64,000 nt of DNA, from NCBI GenBank assembly GCA_037577475.1, contig CM075202.1, positions 12,112,501 to 12,176,500 of the forward strand, in the 5' to 3' direction. Under the pieces are notes generated by a model. It was not told where the DNA came from, ran no database searches, and worked only from the letters and a program-made list of their open reading frames with translations. This document shows positions 13,520 through 27,034 of the stretch, piece by piece. Each line of letters begins with the position of its first letter. The stretch's first letter is position 1. Origin of the DNA: Chaunax sp. Z400 (lineage: Eukaryota > Chordata > Actinopteri > Lophiiformes > Chaunacidae). Both the position numbers and the translations under genes were made by a program.

Positions 13520-14063
13520 TTGTGTTGTAATACATCACATGAGACATGAGATATTCAAAGCCGTAAGAACTGTGAATATTTGAAGTGTGTGAATTTTCAA
13601 GTGACCATGCTTTTTTCCAAAAAATATCAAAATCCCTCTCCACCTGCCGTGTGTTTAGATATGAAGGCCACTGTTTGAAGTATGAAAAACCATATTGGCA
13701 AGATAATCCTCAGCCCTGACAGACACCCAAGATCAATAATGAAAGAAGACAAAAGGGAGTGCACAGATGGATGGCGAGCCATTTTGTTGTAACTACAGTT
13801 TTTGCTTGATATGACAGGAAAACAAACAGAAAAATGCGCCAGTGTTGTTAGTTGGCAGGAACCTGTTTTGGGAGCAGCTGACCGTCACCATCTTGCCCGT
13901 CTGTGGCACAAACACACTCTCGCTCAACAGTGCAAGTATTTGTCTGGGATCTGTCCCTAAATACGGATACGTGCCGCTTCATTCACGATGCAACTTCTCA
14001 AGAGGAAGAAAAGTGTCGTCTGTTGGTTTCCCAAATGCTGGAAAAGTCAACAGGGTTACCAGG

Positions 14064-14066
<3 letters not shown>

Positions 14067-14125
<59 letters not shown>
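14067..14125. repeat. Compound (TG)n(GA)n microsatellite
   Basis: About 23 TG units change directly into about 7 AG units. Confidence 0.95.
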
Positions 14126-16614
14126 TAAGGCTATGACCAGACATTAGACCATGTCTTAACAGTTTAAGAAGAATAATTAACCTCTTTTATTTTGTCTGAC
14201 CAGACACATTATGTATCTTCCTGCTGTGAGTCAAGTATTATCTAAAACAGCATTACTACTGTCTGTGTGTAGGCCTACTTATAAATTGCTAATTAACTGA
14301 AACAGATAAGTTCTAAACTGATAATTAAGAATGTTATAACTTATAGTATACTACAAATATGTACGTGATAAATTGTTTATTATACTCTGTGTTACTTGAT
14401 CATTTTTACTGTGCTCCTAAATATGTTTGTTTGCTGCTGAATTTTTTCCCACTTAGCAGCACATGTACCCCTTAGGAAAAAGTTAGCGTCAAGCCCTGCA
14501 AATTACATACCGAGAAATTGGTGGGAGGGCTGTCTTCATCCACTGTTGGAAAAGTTGAACACGAAAGAGAACGTCAGAAATGACGCCACCAGGGATTGAC
14601 TCAAATTGACAGGGGTTTGCCGAGGTGAAGGCTACGTGGAGAGGAGAATCCAGAGAAGGAAGCTGAGAAAGATTTGTTTGATGAAAGTGAATGAGCCTGG
14701 ACTGCAGGGAGAGGGTTTTACAAGGAGAGAGAGAGAGAGCAGAGTTTCTTTCCAAGTAGATGAATAATAAATGTGATGGAGTTCAGGAAGCTATCTTATG
14801 GCAACACACTAATGCAACAGGTCAGGGGTCATTTTCTTGATAGCCAAGCCCGAGCTATAATTCCAGTTGTTTGGCAGGTTTTATCTATTCCCCTCAGCTC
14901 CGGCGAAAACTTTATTTATGCCCTGTTTTTAACTTGGAGCCAGGAGAGAACAGCACAGCACTTTGTCATCTCGGTGGGATCGCTGACAATTCAGTCAAAA
15001 AGCACCTCAGAGGAGGCAGTGCAATAAAATAAACAAGAAGAGAGGGGATGTGGAGATGGAGACAGATGAGAGGAGAAATGAGGAGAAAAGAGCCTGAGGA
15101 CAGCTTAAGTTATAGGAGTGGGCACCGAAGAGCCAGACACGAAAGAGGAAGCGAGACGGTGAAATCGGAGATGAATCGGGGCACACAAGCACCATCATCT
15201 CTTTTGGAATATTCTTTGCTGTGCGGGTCAACGCTTTACTTCAATTGGTATCATTCAGCAGGAGCATATGCACAAGTGAGAATCAAAGTTTCACTATTCT
15301 CTCACTTCTACATCTGATGTCTAATGCAAAGCATTTTAACCAACACTCGTGTGATTGCATTTGTTTGTGTTTCTAGCTGTGTTTGTGGTTGTTTGTGTGT
15401 GTCAGTGCACACACACCACATCATTTAGTGTCTTCTTTTCTCCTTGGCCTTCCTCACATCTTAAATATTCATTAGCCCCTGTGCGCATACATGATTAAGG
15501 AGAGCTTGGCACAAATGGGTTTAATATTAAAATATACTGTAATCGCTGCTTATGTGTGCGTGCTTGATATTGATGGCTATTGATGTCAAGCTACAAGCTT
15601 GTTCTTTCCTCCTAACCTTGATCTCCCCATTATTTCTAACCACTCCCCCTCATGTGTTTTGTCCTCCGTCTCTTCTGTTACTCGTCTTCCTCTCCTGAGG
15701 CGTGTACCATTATGTGTTCTCAGATGCCATGTTATACCGTGTAGATCTAGCCCAGACTTGGGGGAGAGAGAGCAAGAAAAAGCGAAACAATTTGAAGAAG
15801 AGGTTAGAGAAGCTGTGTTTGTCACTGCACATATCTTGTCATGCCATACTTTGCATGCACAAGAGAAGTTGTGTGAGTGTGTGTGCATTTGTTTGTTCTC
15901 TACGGTGTGCATGTCTTTATCTTTGCTCTTATGTTCTTTCTGCATGTTTTATGTGTTGCACTTTCAAGTTGTAATAAACTCCCTAACCTCCGACAGGCCC
16001 CGAGGCTTTGCCCTTTTGGTGTCTGCTTCTCTTTGCTCTCATTTTGTCTGAAACCTGCGCTCTCTTATCATCCCCGCTTTCTCAGCATCGCTCATTCTCT
16101 CCCTCAGTCTCCCCGCCTCTCTCTCCCCTTGTGAAGTGTGCGACCTCTGCAACTTTATTCTGCCCGTCACTGGGGACATTAGCCAGAGCAGGTCAATGCA
16201 TATTGATGAGCTCATTCAGAGCACAGTCAGTAAAGGCAGACACAAAAATCCCTGAATCCCACAGCTCCAACGGCACTCCCAGTCCAATACACTGACAAGC
16301 CCACATCTTGTGTTCTCCCCCCTCTCCATTCCTGATCTCTCCCTCCCCCTCTCGGGTCAAGGACTGAGATAATTGCCAAGTCATAAAGAAGATTATCAGG
16401 CAGATTTGTTGATGGGGGCAAAAGTTTACTTGTGTTTAACAAATGACTCATACAAATTCGGGAAGAAATGGTGCCAATTTGACTCAGCTAACAAAGGCTA
16501 ACAACCTCATCTCATATCACCTTAATTGAATTGCCAGGTGCGGTGCTGCTGCTGACATTTTTAGATAGAAACCCAACTAAGCTCTGATCAAAGATAATAC
16601 CTATGTGTCTGTAT

Positions 16615-16716
16615 CGTTACCTCCACCAAGGAGGTACGTTTTCATCAGTGCTGGTTTGTTTGTCTTTTTGTTAGTTTGCAGGAATACTCGAAAACAACAC
16701 AACGGACTCGGATGTG
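16615..16716 (+). repeat. Dispersed teleost repeat relic, head part ('CTCCACCAAGGAGG' type)
   Basis: It begins TTACCTCCACCAAGGAGGTACGTTTTCATC and continues with a gttt-rich stretch and GCAGGAATACTCGAAAAC. This is the recurrent head of a very common fish interspersed repeat (…CAAGGAGGTTATGTTTTC…TTTGTTTGTTTG…GCAGGATTACTC). It is interrupted on the right by a hAT-like element at 16717. Confidence 0.55.
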
Positions 16717-17010
16717 AGGGTTCCAAAAAAGGGGGGTCGGACACCAATGGTGGGGTCAGGTGATGATTTCCAGAAATCAAATAAAATTTAAAAATGAATA
16801 GGAATAGCCTATTTTAGTCATAATTGTTACAAAAGATAATAGTATTTAAATTTAAATTAAAACCATGCAAATGAAAATATGTGTTGTGTGTCTGGATAAG
16901 CATAGTGCATGTGCGCTTAGTGTTTGTATGCATCAATCACCTAGTGGGGGATGCGAGTCTCTGGCATCGTTATTTTGGAGGTAGGGGGGTGAAACATTTG
17001 GGAACCCCTG
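16717..17010. mobile_element. hAT-like non-autonomous element (MITE), 294 bp
   Basis: The left end is AGGGTTCCAAAAAAGGGGGG. The right end, inverted, is CAGGGGTTCCCAAATGTTTC, then ACCCCCC. These are imperfect inverted repeats of the usual hAT form. There is no ORF. It sits exactly at the break of the 16615-16716 repeat, which suggests nested insertion. I could not identify a convincing 8-bp duplication. Confidence 0.5.
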
Positions 17011-20000
17011 CCTGTGGCCAGCATGTATTTTAGCAGTAATCCAGTGATAAATAGCTGTTTTCTAAGGGCAGCCAGAGAGGCTGAGTTGTGACAGTGTACT
17101 TTAACAAACTTCAGCTTGAGCAGTTGCACCGATTGTTAGGATAACTCATAAGTGCCATGAGTTATTGATCAGACGTCGCCTTTTGATTATGCATGATTGA
17201 GCTGTTTCTATTCACAGACTATCTCTTGTTTTTTTGTTTTTAATCCAACACAGTGCTTTGATTAATTACAGCAAAGCATAAATACGATGTGTAAGTCTCA
17301 TCAATCAGTCACTGTAATCTTGTGAGCTGCATATGATGGACGGGCTCTCATCTTGGCTGTAATCCATTTAGTCACTAGATGACTGTATAAACAATTGCCT
17401 CACACCTGGAATAAATATCCTTCGCCGCTTGAAATAGTCATTGTCGGTTTCACTAAGGGTTCCATGTCAGAAAGCTATTAAATTCTTCTAATGTTCGCGG
17501 AGGCAGTCAGAAGATTTAGTTTGAGTTGGGCCACATCTGCGATAAACAACTGGAAACCCTGAATTTCGTGTGCTTCACCAAAGAGCCATTTACACACGAG
17601 ACGACTTTCTATTCAGCCAGTGTATTTAGAGATCATCCACAAGTTAAGTTGTAATTATACTGTAGGTTTTATGGCTTTAGGACACTACCTAATTAAAAGC
17701 TCTTGCAAGGTAATAACTATTCCAAGATTGCTGTGTTAAGTGAACGATCAAGCGCAAGAGATTTATGTAACACCTCCGTCTGATCACATGCATTTGGTTT
17801 GATTTGAAAGTTGTTTTGAGTCAAAGATCAATAAGTAAGATTCCTTCCTTTGCATGTGAAATTGAAGCCATTATTTTAACTCTTGTAAGAAAGTAATTAT
17901 TCTTAATCTAAGTTCTACCAAGTCCTTTTTTTAGTTTCATCCAGCCCACTATAGCCAAATACAAAGTGCTAACCTTCCTATACAGTATGTCTCTGAGTTT
18001 TCTGCGTGGTTTACACAGCATGTATAACCACTTTCATATACAACTGATATTATATATAAGTCAGTGATGGAACAGGACCTTAATTTCAAGTCATTTTATT
18101 TATTCTGGCAGGAAATGTTGAATTGTTCCTCATTAATGGATTTAGGTTATTTTAGATTAATAAGTTAAATAACCCCTGTGGCCAATCTGGCCATTATTTT
18201 CATTTGTTTTGACTCAATCTCTTTGACAAGGACTGGTTTAGTCGGTGCTGGAGGAGGTCCTCATTTTAAGTGGAATTAATCTTTTCAAGCTGGCCCATAA
18301 TTTGCATATGGTGTTTGGGCAAAAATGGCTTTAAGGGCAGGTGATACACACAAACTGTTGAATTTTTATTTTGTAATTATTATGTTATAGTGTTTTTTGT
18401 GAATGTATGTATGCATGTTTGAATTAATTCACTCATTGGTCCTTCAATGAGCAATATAGATCATAGATCATCTTTTAAACTTCAAAATCACCCTTAAAAA
18501 AAAAAAAAAGATTAATGTCAGACTTGCTCGACTGCCATAAACCACATGGTATGGCAGGAAAACAAAGGACAGTCACCCAACCGGCTCATCAAGCCATTAT
18601 ATAAAAAAGCAATGTACTCAAACAGAGCTCCATTCACTAGGATTTCCTGAGAGCATTTCAGCACCAAGGACAGCGTTTGACTGACATCGCTTTATTTGTG
18701 AGCTGAGATGAAAAACAGTGGTCGTATGTTGACAAAAGTACAGCAGTAAATGTCAGTCTGTCAGGGTGGTAATTACACAGGGCAGTTTGACCTCGCTTAT
18801 GTTCTATTTTATGCAACCTTCACTAAACCTTTCAGGCAGATGAAACATTTCCCCAGTGAATTATCCAGAATGGACATAAGGCATGTTTTATTTGATGGAA
18901 ATGCACTTTAATTTCTCCGTTTTGCTATCCATAGATTACCTTTTGTTCTTTTGGGATGTTTTTTCTTGTGCTGTTTTAAAGTCTGACATTTGACTTAGCT
19001 AACCAACAAGTGCAAGCTGATGTGACACCATTGATCAAAGTGACAATGCACACAAACGTAGCAAACAGCACATGAACAGCCTGAACCCCTTGAATGAGAC
19101 TTAAATCTGTGCATTTTGACGCTGTGTCTTTTGCAATTAAATCAGCAACAGCTTCTTCTTTCTTTCTTTCTTTTGGATGCAGGAAAAAGTCAGATTTGTG
19201 ACGTTACGATTTGTTATTTGTCGATCTATAGCATGGGTATTAAAGTCCCGTTGTTTGAGTCAGTGAAAAGGTGTATTAGATGGCAGTGTTGTGACAGTCA
19301 ATTCTTGGATGGCTGTTCCTTCCCTTACTTACACTTGACGTTTTCACTGTAGGATCTCTAATTCCTTGCATCTACATTCTATCTGACTTTTGATACCAAA
19401 GAAATAGCAAGTGGTCGTATAGTCGTATATCGAGCAAGAATGTGACAGAATTCTACATCCAAAACAACAACACCTAGAGTCCTCTCCTCTCAAATGCTTG
19501 TTTTTAAAAGAGAAGGTGATGGAACACAATGGTTAACTTCACCGTGTCCCAACATTTTAGAAACGTGTTGCAGGCTTCAAATTCAAAATGAGCATGTATT
19601 TACAAAAACAATAAAGTTTATCAGTTTGAACATTAAATGCTGTATCTTGTCTTTGTACTATGTTCAACTGCATTTCTGTTTTTATTGACAATTTACATAA
19701 TGTTCCAAGTTTTGTCCACAGAAGTAAACACTATTAGTTAAGGGCTGAAATCACACCCCGAATATTACCTCGATAGGGTTTAGTGCAGAGCAGGGCATTC
19801 TTCATTCACTGAGTGAGTCTAAATATATCTACAGTATTACCTTCAAGTGTCACCTGTGTTTTGAAAGCAGTTCATATTTAAAAGACTACAGTAGAGCACT
19901 TTGATGTTAGAATATTTATTTAGTGCGAGTTTATTCCTTCAGGAAACAGCGTCAACATATGGAGGAAATAATTTCACACAGGAGTTTATTGAAGCTCTGC

Positions 20001-20066
20001 TTCAGTGGCATTCAGATGATTGTTTTTGATTGTTTGTGTTCACCTGCAAGGTCCTTATTATGTTTT

Positions 20067-20067
<1 letters not shown>

Positions 20068-20097
<30 letters not shown>
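20068..20097. repeat. (TG)n microsatellite
   Basis: About 15 TG units in an uninterrupted run. Confidence 0.9.
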
Positions 20098-20099
<2 letters not shown>

Positions 20100-20308
20100 T
20101 CTAAATGGCGTAGAAGAAGTCTCATGCCAGTAACTCTCGGGAGGAATAGATGACTCCACTTTCATCTGTATTGCCTTCTCTCTCTCTCTACACCCTACTG
20201 CAGTCTTATACTTCATCTCCATTTTTATCTTTTAGTGAACTGTGTGTGTGTATGTGTTTTTCACCCACATGTCTTTCTGCATATTGATTTGCCCCGAAGC
20301 AACCGTCT

Positions 20309-20332
20309 CCCCCCCCCCCCCCCCCCCCCCCC
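20309..20332. repeat. Poly-C tract (24 C), followed by CA repeats
   Basis: 24 consecutive C, then CATCTCTGTCTCTC and short CA runs at 20347-20373. On the sense (minus) strand of NBAS this is a G24 run in the intron. Confidence 0.9.
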
Positions 20333-20974
20333 ATCTCTGTCTCTCTCACACACACACACACATTCACACACACACTTCCTCTCTCTTCCCCCCTTGTTTT
20401 TATTTTGATAGGCTGATAGCAGTATCAGACCGCATTGCAGTTTTTAATCATTGGAGATTACCCTGTCTGACTACACAAGCTGTTTTGGACAAACTACAAC
20501 ACACTCTGTAATTGCTGTTTGTCCCACAGAAAAGTATAAATGTACGACTTTATAAAACTTCAGGAGTGATCACATTTTACTTCGTCTTCTTGGTTTAGGC
20601 TGAAGAAAAAATTTGAACTGGATAACCTTGCGAGTAATAATCCCATGATAGTCTGAGCTCATTCATTACAATGAAAACCTACCCTTAGAATTTGGAATCA
20701 CGTTGGTATCATTTTTAGCTTGATAGTTTTTCTAGAAAAATTCTATTACTATAATTATATGTGAGTTTTATATAATTAAATATTATATTATATTTTTATT
20801 TGTGCTTCAGACCATTATCTCTATGAAAACAATAACACATTCATTTTAGATGAATGTGATTCACTGCTTTGTTGTGGCTAACACCACTCCCTCTCTTCTT
20901 TCACTATCTATCTCGCTCAACCACCGCTGCTCTCACAAGCTGCGGCAGGGAGGCTAACAGGCAACTAAATCCTG

Positions 20975-21090
20975 CTCAACGGATGTAAAAAAGTATTTCT
21001 GTTCATCCTGTGATATGGATCCACCTCAAAATTGAACGTGTTCCTCCTTGGCCAATGCTACACCATCCACCAAGGTGGGGGAGGAGCCTT
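20975..21090 (-). repeat. Dispersed teleost repeat relic, body part
   Basis: Read on the minus strand it contains CCACCTTGGTGGATGGTGTA, then GCATTGGCCAAGGAGGAACA and a TTCAATTTTGAGGTGGATCC segment. This can be aligned by eye to the plus-strand copy at 29765-29930 (CTTGGTGGAAGGGTGTAGCA, GGGCCAAGGGAAAAAACATT). Both look like the body of the same fish repeat whose head is at 16615. Confidence 0.6.
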
Positions 21091-22060
21091 TTGTGTATAT
21101 AGATAACGTCTTAAATCTTTTACTTCAACTCATGAAAAATGCCAGCAAAAACACAAGTGATGTGTTTATATTTTTGTTGAGTGTACATTGTCTGTTCCGC
21201 TTGGCTCAGTTAATCTATATTAGATAGACAGCATACTACAAGGCCAAACAGCACACCACCAAAACAATGCGTTACAGCAAATGATCCGTGACATTGTCAG
21301 GGAGAAAGAGAGCTAGTAGCATGAATCGACTATCACTGTTGATGAGCTTAGATGATGACTTTTCATGTGTGTGTGTGCGCACACACACACACACACACAC
21401 ATGCAGGTGATATTCTCTGAGTGCATCCAGGGGTGAAGACCTTGATGCAATGACTGGGCTCACCTTCCTTCACTGAGTGTCTCTTTATATATGCGTGTGT
21501 TATAATCCTCAATGCCAGCACAGCTATAGGATTTAGCGCAGCACCGTTGTGCAAACAGTACTAAATTACCATCTTTGCATTAAGACATCAAGGCTACAAC
21601 ACAGAGGGCATTACATTTACAAGCATACGTGCACCACAAACACACGCACGCTTTCAGATGTCACCTCTTTGTCTGTGAAATGCCATAAACAAATGACCCA
21701 AAGTATTGTTATTCGTGACATAAAGGCCAAACACACATTACACACTTAGACACAACAGACCCTCTGATGTTGACGGTGGTGGCATTTGAACACCCTGCTG
21801 TTATGACTAATCATTCAAAATGAAGTCACAAAATCTATCCCTGGCTTCACCTCTCACGCCCTCCTTCCCATATCAACCCCCTCCCCCCCTCTCCCCTTTC
21901 CTTCCCCCTGCCTAAATGTCAGCATTTCAATTGGGCTCATTAATACCTCCCTTTTTAGGCGTCTGTGTGTATGCCTGTGCAGCGCGATGGGATGCAGTAT
22001 TAGAATGATAAGTGGTCTGTCGGTTTCTTTTTCTGTTTTAATATCATCTCTGAATCTTTC

Positions 22061-22080
22061 TCTCTCTCTCTCTCTCTCTC
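22061..22080. repeat. (TC)n microsatellite
   Basis: About ten CT units inside a pyrimidine-rich stretch (22055-22140). Confidence 0.85.
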
Positions 22081-24477
22081 AGATCGTCTCAGAGCCATCA
22101 TTATTCCCTCCTCCCCCCCTCTCTAATTCTTTCTCTCCACTTCCCTCTGATCCATGATAGCTGGGTGTGTGCAAGGCAGCGGCTGTGAATCATGCAGTGG
22201 CCTTTCCACTGACATGACTCAGCCTGACCCAGTCTGGACACCACTTGACTAAACAGCATCCATCATAATAGCACTGGTCTAGTCCTATCACAAGACGGCA
22301 TGCTGGAATACATGCACACTTTTTCTGTCTGGATATATAATACAAAAATGTAACCGTATAGAAATGAGGTTGTATAGACAGAAACATAGAGACTGTAGCT
22401 ACAGGCAGGTAGAGGGGAGGAGGAGGTTTGGACACCCAATGTGAAAAGTCTACAAGACTTTTCAGATCTTAACAGACTGTGTGGATCTGAGGATTTCTTG
22501 ATGTGCTGTCAAAGAGGTGTGTGCACAAAGCGATGAGGCAAGGATGGAGGATTATACAGTAAGTGAATCAAGTCTGTAGAAATACAAAATGCATCTCTGA
22601 AACAAACCCAGCCAGCTTATCAGGAGAATGGAAAACAAAGAGAGAGAACCACAGAATTGATCACCAGTTAGGACATGGTAATGCCTAGAAATTGGAAATT
22701 ATTTGACTTAACTAACATGTCCTGTGAATAACTACTGACTGCCCGGTCTGTAACTCCCCTTTCATTCAGGTGAATGTGAAGGTGTGTCCAAACCTTCCAC
22801 TAGTACTGTAGGCAACTGTTTGCTAATATCAACTGGAGCTGTGGAGGTATGTAAATGTGTTCACAGCGTATTTCAGCTGCTCCCCGGTGGCCAGAAAAAT
22901 CTATTATTGCAGATTTAAAGAGATAGTCGTTTGTATTCTATGAAGACCACATCTGTAATAAGGCCCATCAGTCTACCTCTACTTTATAACTCGCCAAACC
23001 ATAAGATCCTTATAGGTCGCATCTAGAATGTTTTATGACTGTTTATATTGTGCATTATGAGTGTCTATCATTGTAGTGATAAAGCATTATAATACACTAG
23101 GAATTCCCTCATAGATGTGGTCATCATAGAAAGGGTTACTTTTTTTAAACATATGGTGGTTTAAATTAGTCCCAGGCGACTGATACATAATCATTAGTTC
23201 AGGCTTTGAGCCGTGTTGTCAGAGATCTGAGAGCCTGCTGGCAGCTCATCAGACAAAAATGAACAGAAACAAACGGGCACGGATAACAAAGACGTATTTT
23301 GTGTATTATCTACATGCAGTGTATGCTGCACAGGCTGTGATTTATTAGTCTAGGTGATTTATTAGGTGATTTATTATAAGTTACAATAGCAAGTCCGAGC
23401 TCACTGTACAGTTTATAAGCAAATTCACTCATTCACTCTCAAATCTGTACAGAAAATATGAATCCCCTGCCAGCAGTCGATTAGATTAGATGAGCATAAA
23501 GACTGGAAAATAAAGGGAAACAAAAAAGTGAAATCCACCAACCAGCATTTCCCTATGCTCAGTAATTAATACATTTTGTCCTATTTTTTCAATATCTTAA
23601 AATCTGTTATTTTCTGCTAAGTGAAGCTAACCGGTTCATGGTTGCTTCATGCCTAGTGTACAGAAATGAGAGTCGTATCAATTTTCTAATGTGATTCTTG
23701 GCAAGAAAGCAAATAAGTGTATTTCCCATACTATCAAACTCCTTTGAGTGCCTCTAGGCAGAAACAATAAAGTGAGGTCTAAGACAAATTCAAAGAATCA
23801 GCGATGGAAAACATTTTATTTTGTTGGTGGATAAAAAAAAATCTGGACATAAAAGTCTAATTCAATTTTGGCTTTTCTCGTTTCGTTTCTCGTGTTTTTC
23901 TCGTTGACCCAATTAGCTGCTGTTCATTTCAGTAGGACAGGATGCCAACTGCCTGGAAGTACTAGTGAGTACTCTACTTCATATCACCTGAAGACAACAA
24001 AGCAAATCCTATTGTACTTCAAAAGAAAATCATTTTCTTCCTGCGTATCACTGCTTGCCAGGAGGTCTGCAGTCATCGTCAGGTCATTTCAAGGGGGGCA
24101 GTACGTATGTAATATAAATAATATAAATATCCACAATTCAAAATTATCTTTTTATTAATGGTAATTAATAAAACAATTTGTAGCACATCGACAGGAATAA
24201 ACGAGAGCGCTTGTGATCCTGCGTAATTACTTGATCAATTACAAATCTCTAATTTCATCCCTTCTAATTTGTTCTCTCTTGATCAGTGAACCACTTCTAA
24301 GTTCAATGAAACTTTCCAAAAGGATCTATTTGAAATATACAAAATATTAAAAAAAATACAAAAGTAATGACTGTTGAGGTCCCTGAGGGCTCTGTGAAAT
24401 CTTCTTTTTTTTTTGGCACCCACTTTTGATAAATAAATGGGATCAATGAGATTTCATTAATTTTGATATTGAGGAAG

Positions 24478-24580
<103 letters not shown>

Positions 24581-24766
24581 AATACAAAGATAGGTGGAGT
24601 CTTACACTTTGCACATCAGAGACAGGCAGATATGAAGAGAGAGGGACAGGATGTGGAGAGATTAAATCCTAGGATGAAAAGAGACGTTTTCTTCAACCTT
24701 GTTTTACATCTTTCTCCTAAATTAAGACAGAATTAAAACACATGGGTTTCTGTGCATTTGAGAGTC

Positions 24767-24804
24767 GTGTGTGTGTGTGTTTGGGGGGGGGGGGGGGGGG
24801 GGGG
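24767..24804. repeat. (GT)n plus poly-G (22 G)
   Basis: A short GT run leads into 22 consecutive G at 24783-24804. Confidence 0.9.
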
Positions 24805-25689
24805 AGTACACATAGCTATTTTGAAGCTGCCTTTGATCGCAGGCGACAGTGTTAATCAGATGTCTTTGTCAGAACAGCAAACAGACAGTGGCAGAAAAGG
24901 AAAGATGAGAGAAACTCCAACTTAAACAGCATGGTTGTCATGGAAATCACAGCAAGCAGTCTGTATGTGTGTGTGTCTGTGTGTGTGTGTGTGTGTGTGC
25001 ACATGAGTATGTGTGTACTGCACAGGAGGGCTGAGTATGCAGTGAAACATAGATATAGTGGTATTTCTGTGAGTGTGCCTGTCTTTCGGGTAGCCTGTGA
25101 GACACAGTTAGAAGGAGGTTGTGTTGATTAGTTAAGGGACCAGGAGAACAGACAGGAACAATACCAACCCAGAGCACCCCTGTTTGTGTCTGACCTTTTT
25201 CTCAGACTGCACCACTTCTCTTTCCTCCTCTTCCTCTTTCTTCCTCTCTCATTTAAGCCGACGTGATGAGGTCAGATTGGTGCATCACCACGTCTCTAAC
25301 ATGGCCTCAGGCCACCAGCAAGCTGACACAAGTGCCAGCGCTGCTTATGGCCTAGCCAACATGATTACTCTGCCACTGCTTCCAGCCGGGCAACAGCCAG
25401 CAGAGTCAATGAAGTGTCATTCCAATTAGGAGGTAAATTAAATAAATTAGAGAGAGGGGTGCATGTGTGTTCAAATGTGTTTGTTCATGGCTTTGAATTT
25501 CTGCATAATGTGCAAGTATAAAACCTTTCCAACTAATGAAAATTGTATTCTTATCAAAGCTAAATGAGACATTCTGCAACAAAAAAACCTTTCTCGCACA
25601 TTTAAAGGTCTTTCGGCTGCCTTGGGGAGAGACAAGAGAAAGAGACAAAATGGCACTTCATCTACAACGAGTCCCGCTCTCTTTTTTTC

Positions 25690-25960
25690 TTTCTTTCCAA
25701 GATTAATTAACTGATCACTTGGATATACACTCCCTTAAGAGCACACGAGTGTGCCCACCTGTGTGTGTTTCATCACAGCCTGCCAAATGTCGAGAGTGCA
25801 CCCAATTAGTTAAGGAGTCCGGGCCCACACACCTGTCTACCTGCAATGACAATGGCCCACGGCTGAGAGCATACATTTACACATTAATTAACCAGCCCGG
25901 ATCATTAATTAGTCAGTCAGGAAACTTAATGACTAGCTACTCAATGGTAGGTTACACCAG
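25690..25960. promoter_or_regulatory. Candidate conserved non-coding element with TAATTA and CACCTG motifs
   Basis: Three homeodomain-type TAATTA cores (25703-25708, 25885-25890, 25906-25911), a CAATTAG near 25803, and repeated CACCTG E-boxes near 25757 and 25829 lie in 270 bp of repeat-free sequence about 570 bp upstream of exon J's downstream end in genomic terms. Motifs are seen. Conservation and function are inferred. Confidence 0.25.
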
Positions 25961-25979
25961 GGAGAGGGAAGGACACGCG

Positions 25980-26000
25980 TAGAATAGAATAGAATAGAAT
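25980..26000. repeat. (GAATA)n pentanucleotide run
   Basis: Four TAGAA/GAATA units in tandem, a short minisatellite-like run. Confidence 0.8.
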
Positions 26001-26526
26001 TTGTTTTAAATTGAGAACATATAGTTTTCATTTTGTTATTCATGGGTCAAATAAACTACAATCGTGATCTCAGCTCTGCTGTGTATAGTGTCAGTTTTAG
26101 CAGTAACAGCGATAAAAAGACATTAACCACATCTCACTTATCCCCTCAGCGGTATACCACCTATTTTATGACTCGATAGCCTATAAGGCTACATAATGAG
26201 AATGCATATGTCAACATTCACACATTTCATGATGGGATTAGTGAGAAATTGATCCACCCTCTGGGTGACTTTACTACCTCATGTCTTGTCTCTTCTCCAT
26301 CCATCTCTTCACCCATCAATTTCTAGTACCTTTTCAAAATATATGGCCTGGCATTTAATGTTATGCCCTTGAAGAAAAGACATTTGTAGCCTCCTTCAGA
26401 TCAAGGACCAGTGTTCTGTTTTTAGAGTGCTTGGGATTAAAGTTGTTTCTCAAGTAATGTATACTTAAAATCTTAAACATTCGCACTTTGTGAGTGAAGT
26501 CATGGCAGCTTGTGCGAATGAGTTAC

Positions 26527-26710
26527 CTCTCTATGTTTGAGGACAGCCTGAGTTCTGTAGAGCAGCAGAAGACGAACGTCACTGTCTTGGAGGCTGAAGT
26601 TATTCTCCAGGATCTGCAGCACGTCGATCCGAGGTCGCACAGCCAGCGAAGATTCACCACAGAATGGATGCAACCAAGCCAGGAGGTCATCCGAAGTCAC
26701 GGCGCTGTCG
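26527..26710 (-). CDS. nbas: NBAS exon J
   Basis: This 184-bp exon has one base completing Gly and 61 codons, ending in phase 0. It contains DSAVTSDDLLAWLHPFCGES, VRPRIDVLQILENNFSL and LLLLYRTQAVLKHRE. The acceptor is CACACTCAG and the donor GAG|GTAACT. The VRPRI.VLQIL block is a strong NBAS match. It is followed by an 18.2-kb intron, the largest in the window. Confidence 0.95.
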
Positions 26711-26937
26711 CTGAGTGTGGTGGGTGAGAAGGACAGCCGTCAAAACAGGAGGAGTGAGGCAGATATAAAGAGACAAAAAGAGAGAGGTAACGTAGAGTCG
26801 CTCTGTGGTCAGGAACCTCATATAATACTTTGGACAGTAAAAATAATAAAAACTTTTTCTTCCAGAGAAAACTAAATATCACCACTCGAAGGTTTCCCAA
26901 AATATAGGGAAACGAAAGTGTGTGTTCTGTATGTAGG

Positions 26938-27012
<75 letters not shown>

Positions 27013-27034
27013 TGAGTAGATGGACATAACCTAC
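26711..27034 (-). other. NBAS intron I-J (324 bp)
   Basis: This short intron is dominated by the (TG)n tract at 26940-27010. The remainder holds the branch-point/polypyrimidine region before exon J. Confidence 0.85.
26940..27010. repeat. (TG)n microsatellite near exon I donor
   Basis: 71 bp of TG on the plus strand, that is (CA)n in the NBAS transcript, 23 bases after the donor GT of exon I. See findings for the possible splicing role. Confidence 0.97.

Noticed and set aside
15599..16051. Plus-strand 150-codon open frame as a nested gene
   Set aside because: Low-complexity Ser/Leu/Cys composition from pyrimidine-rich and TG-rich DNA. No family resemblance, and overlapping frames are equally open.
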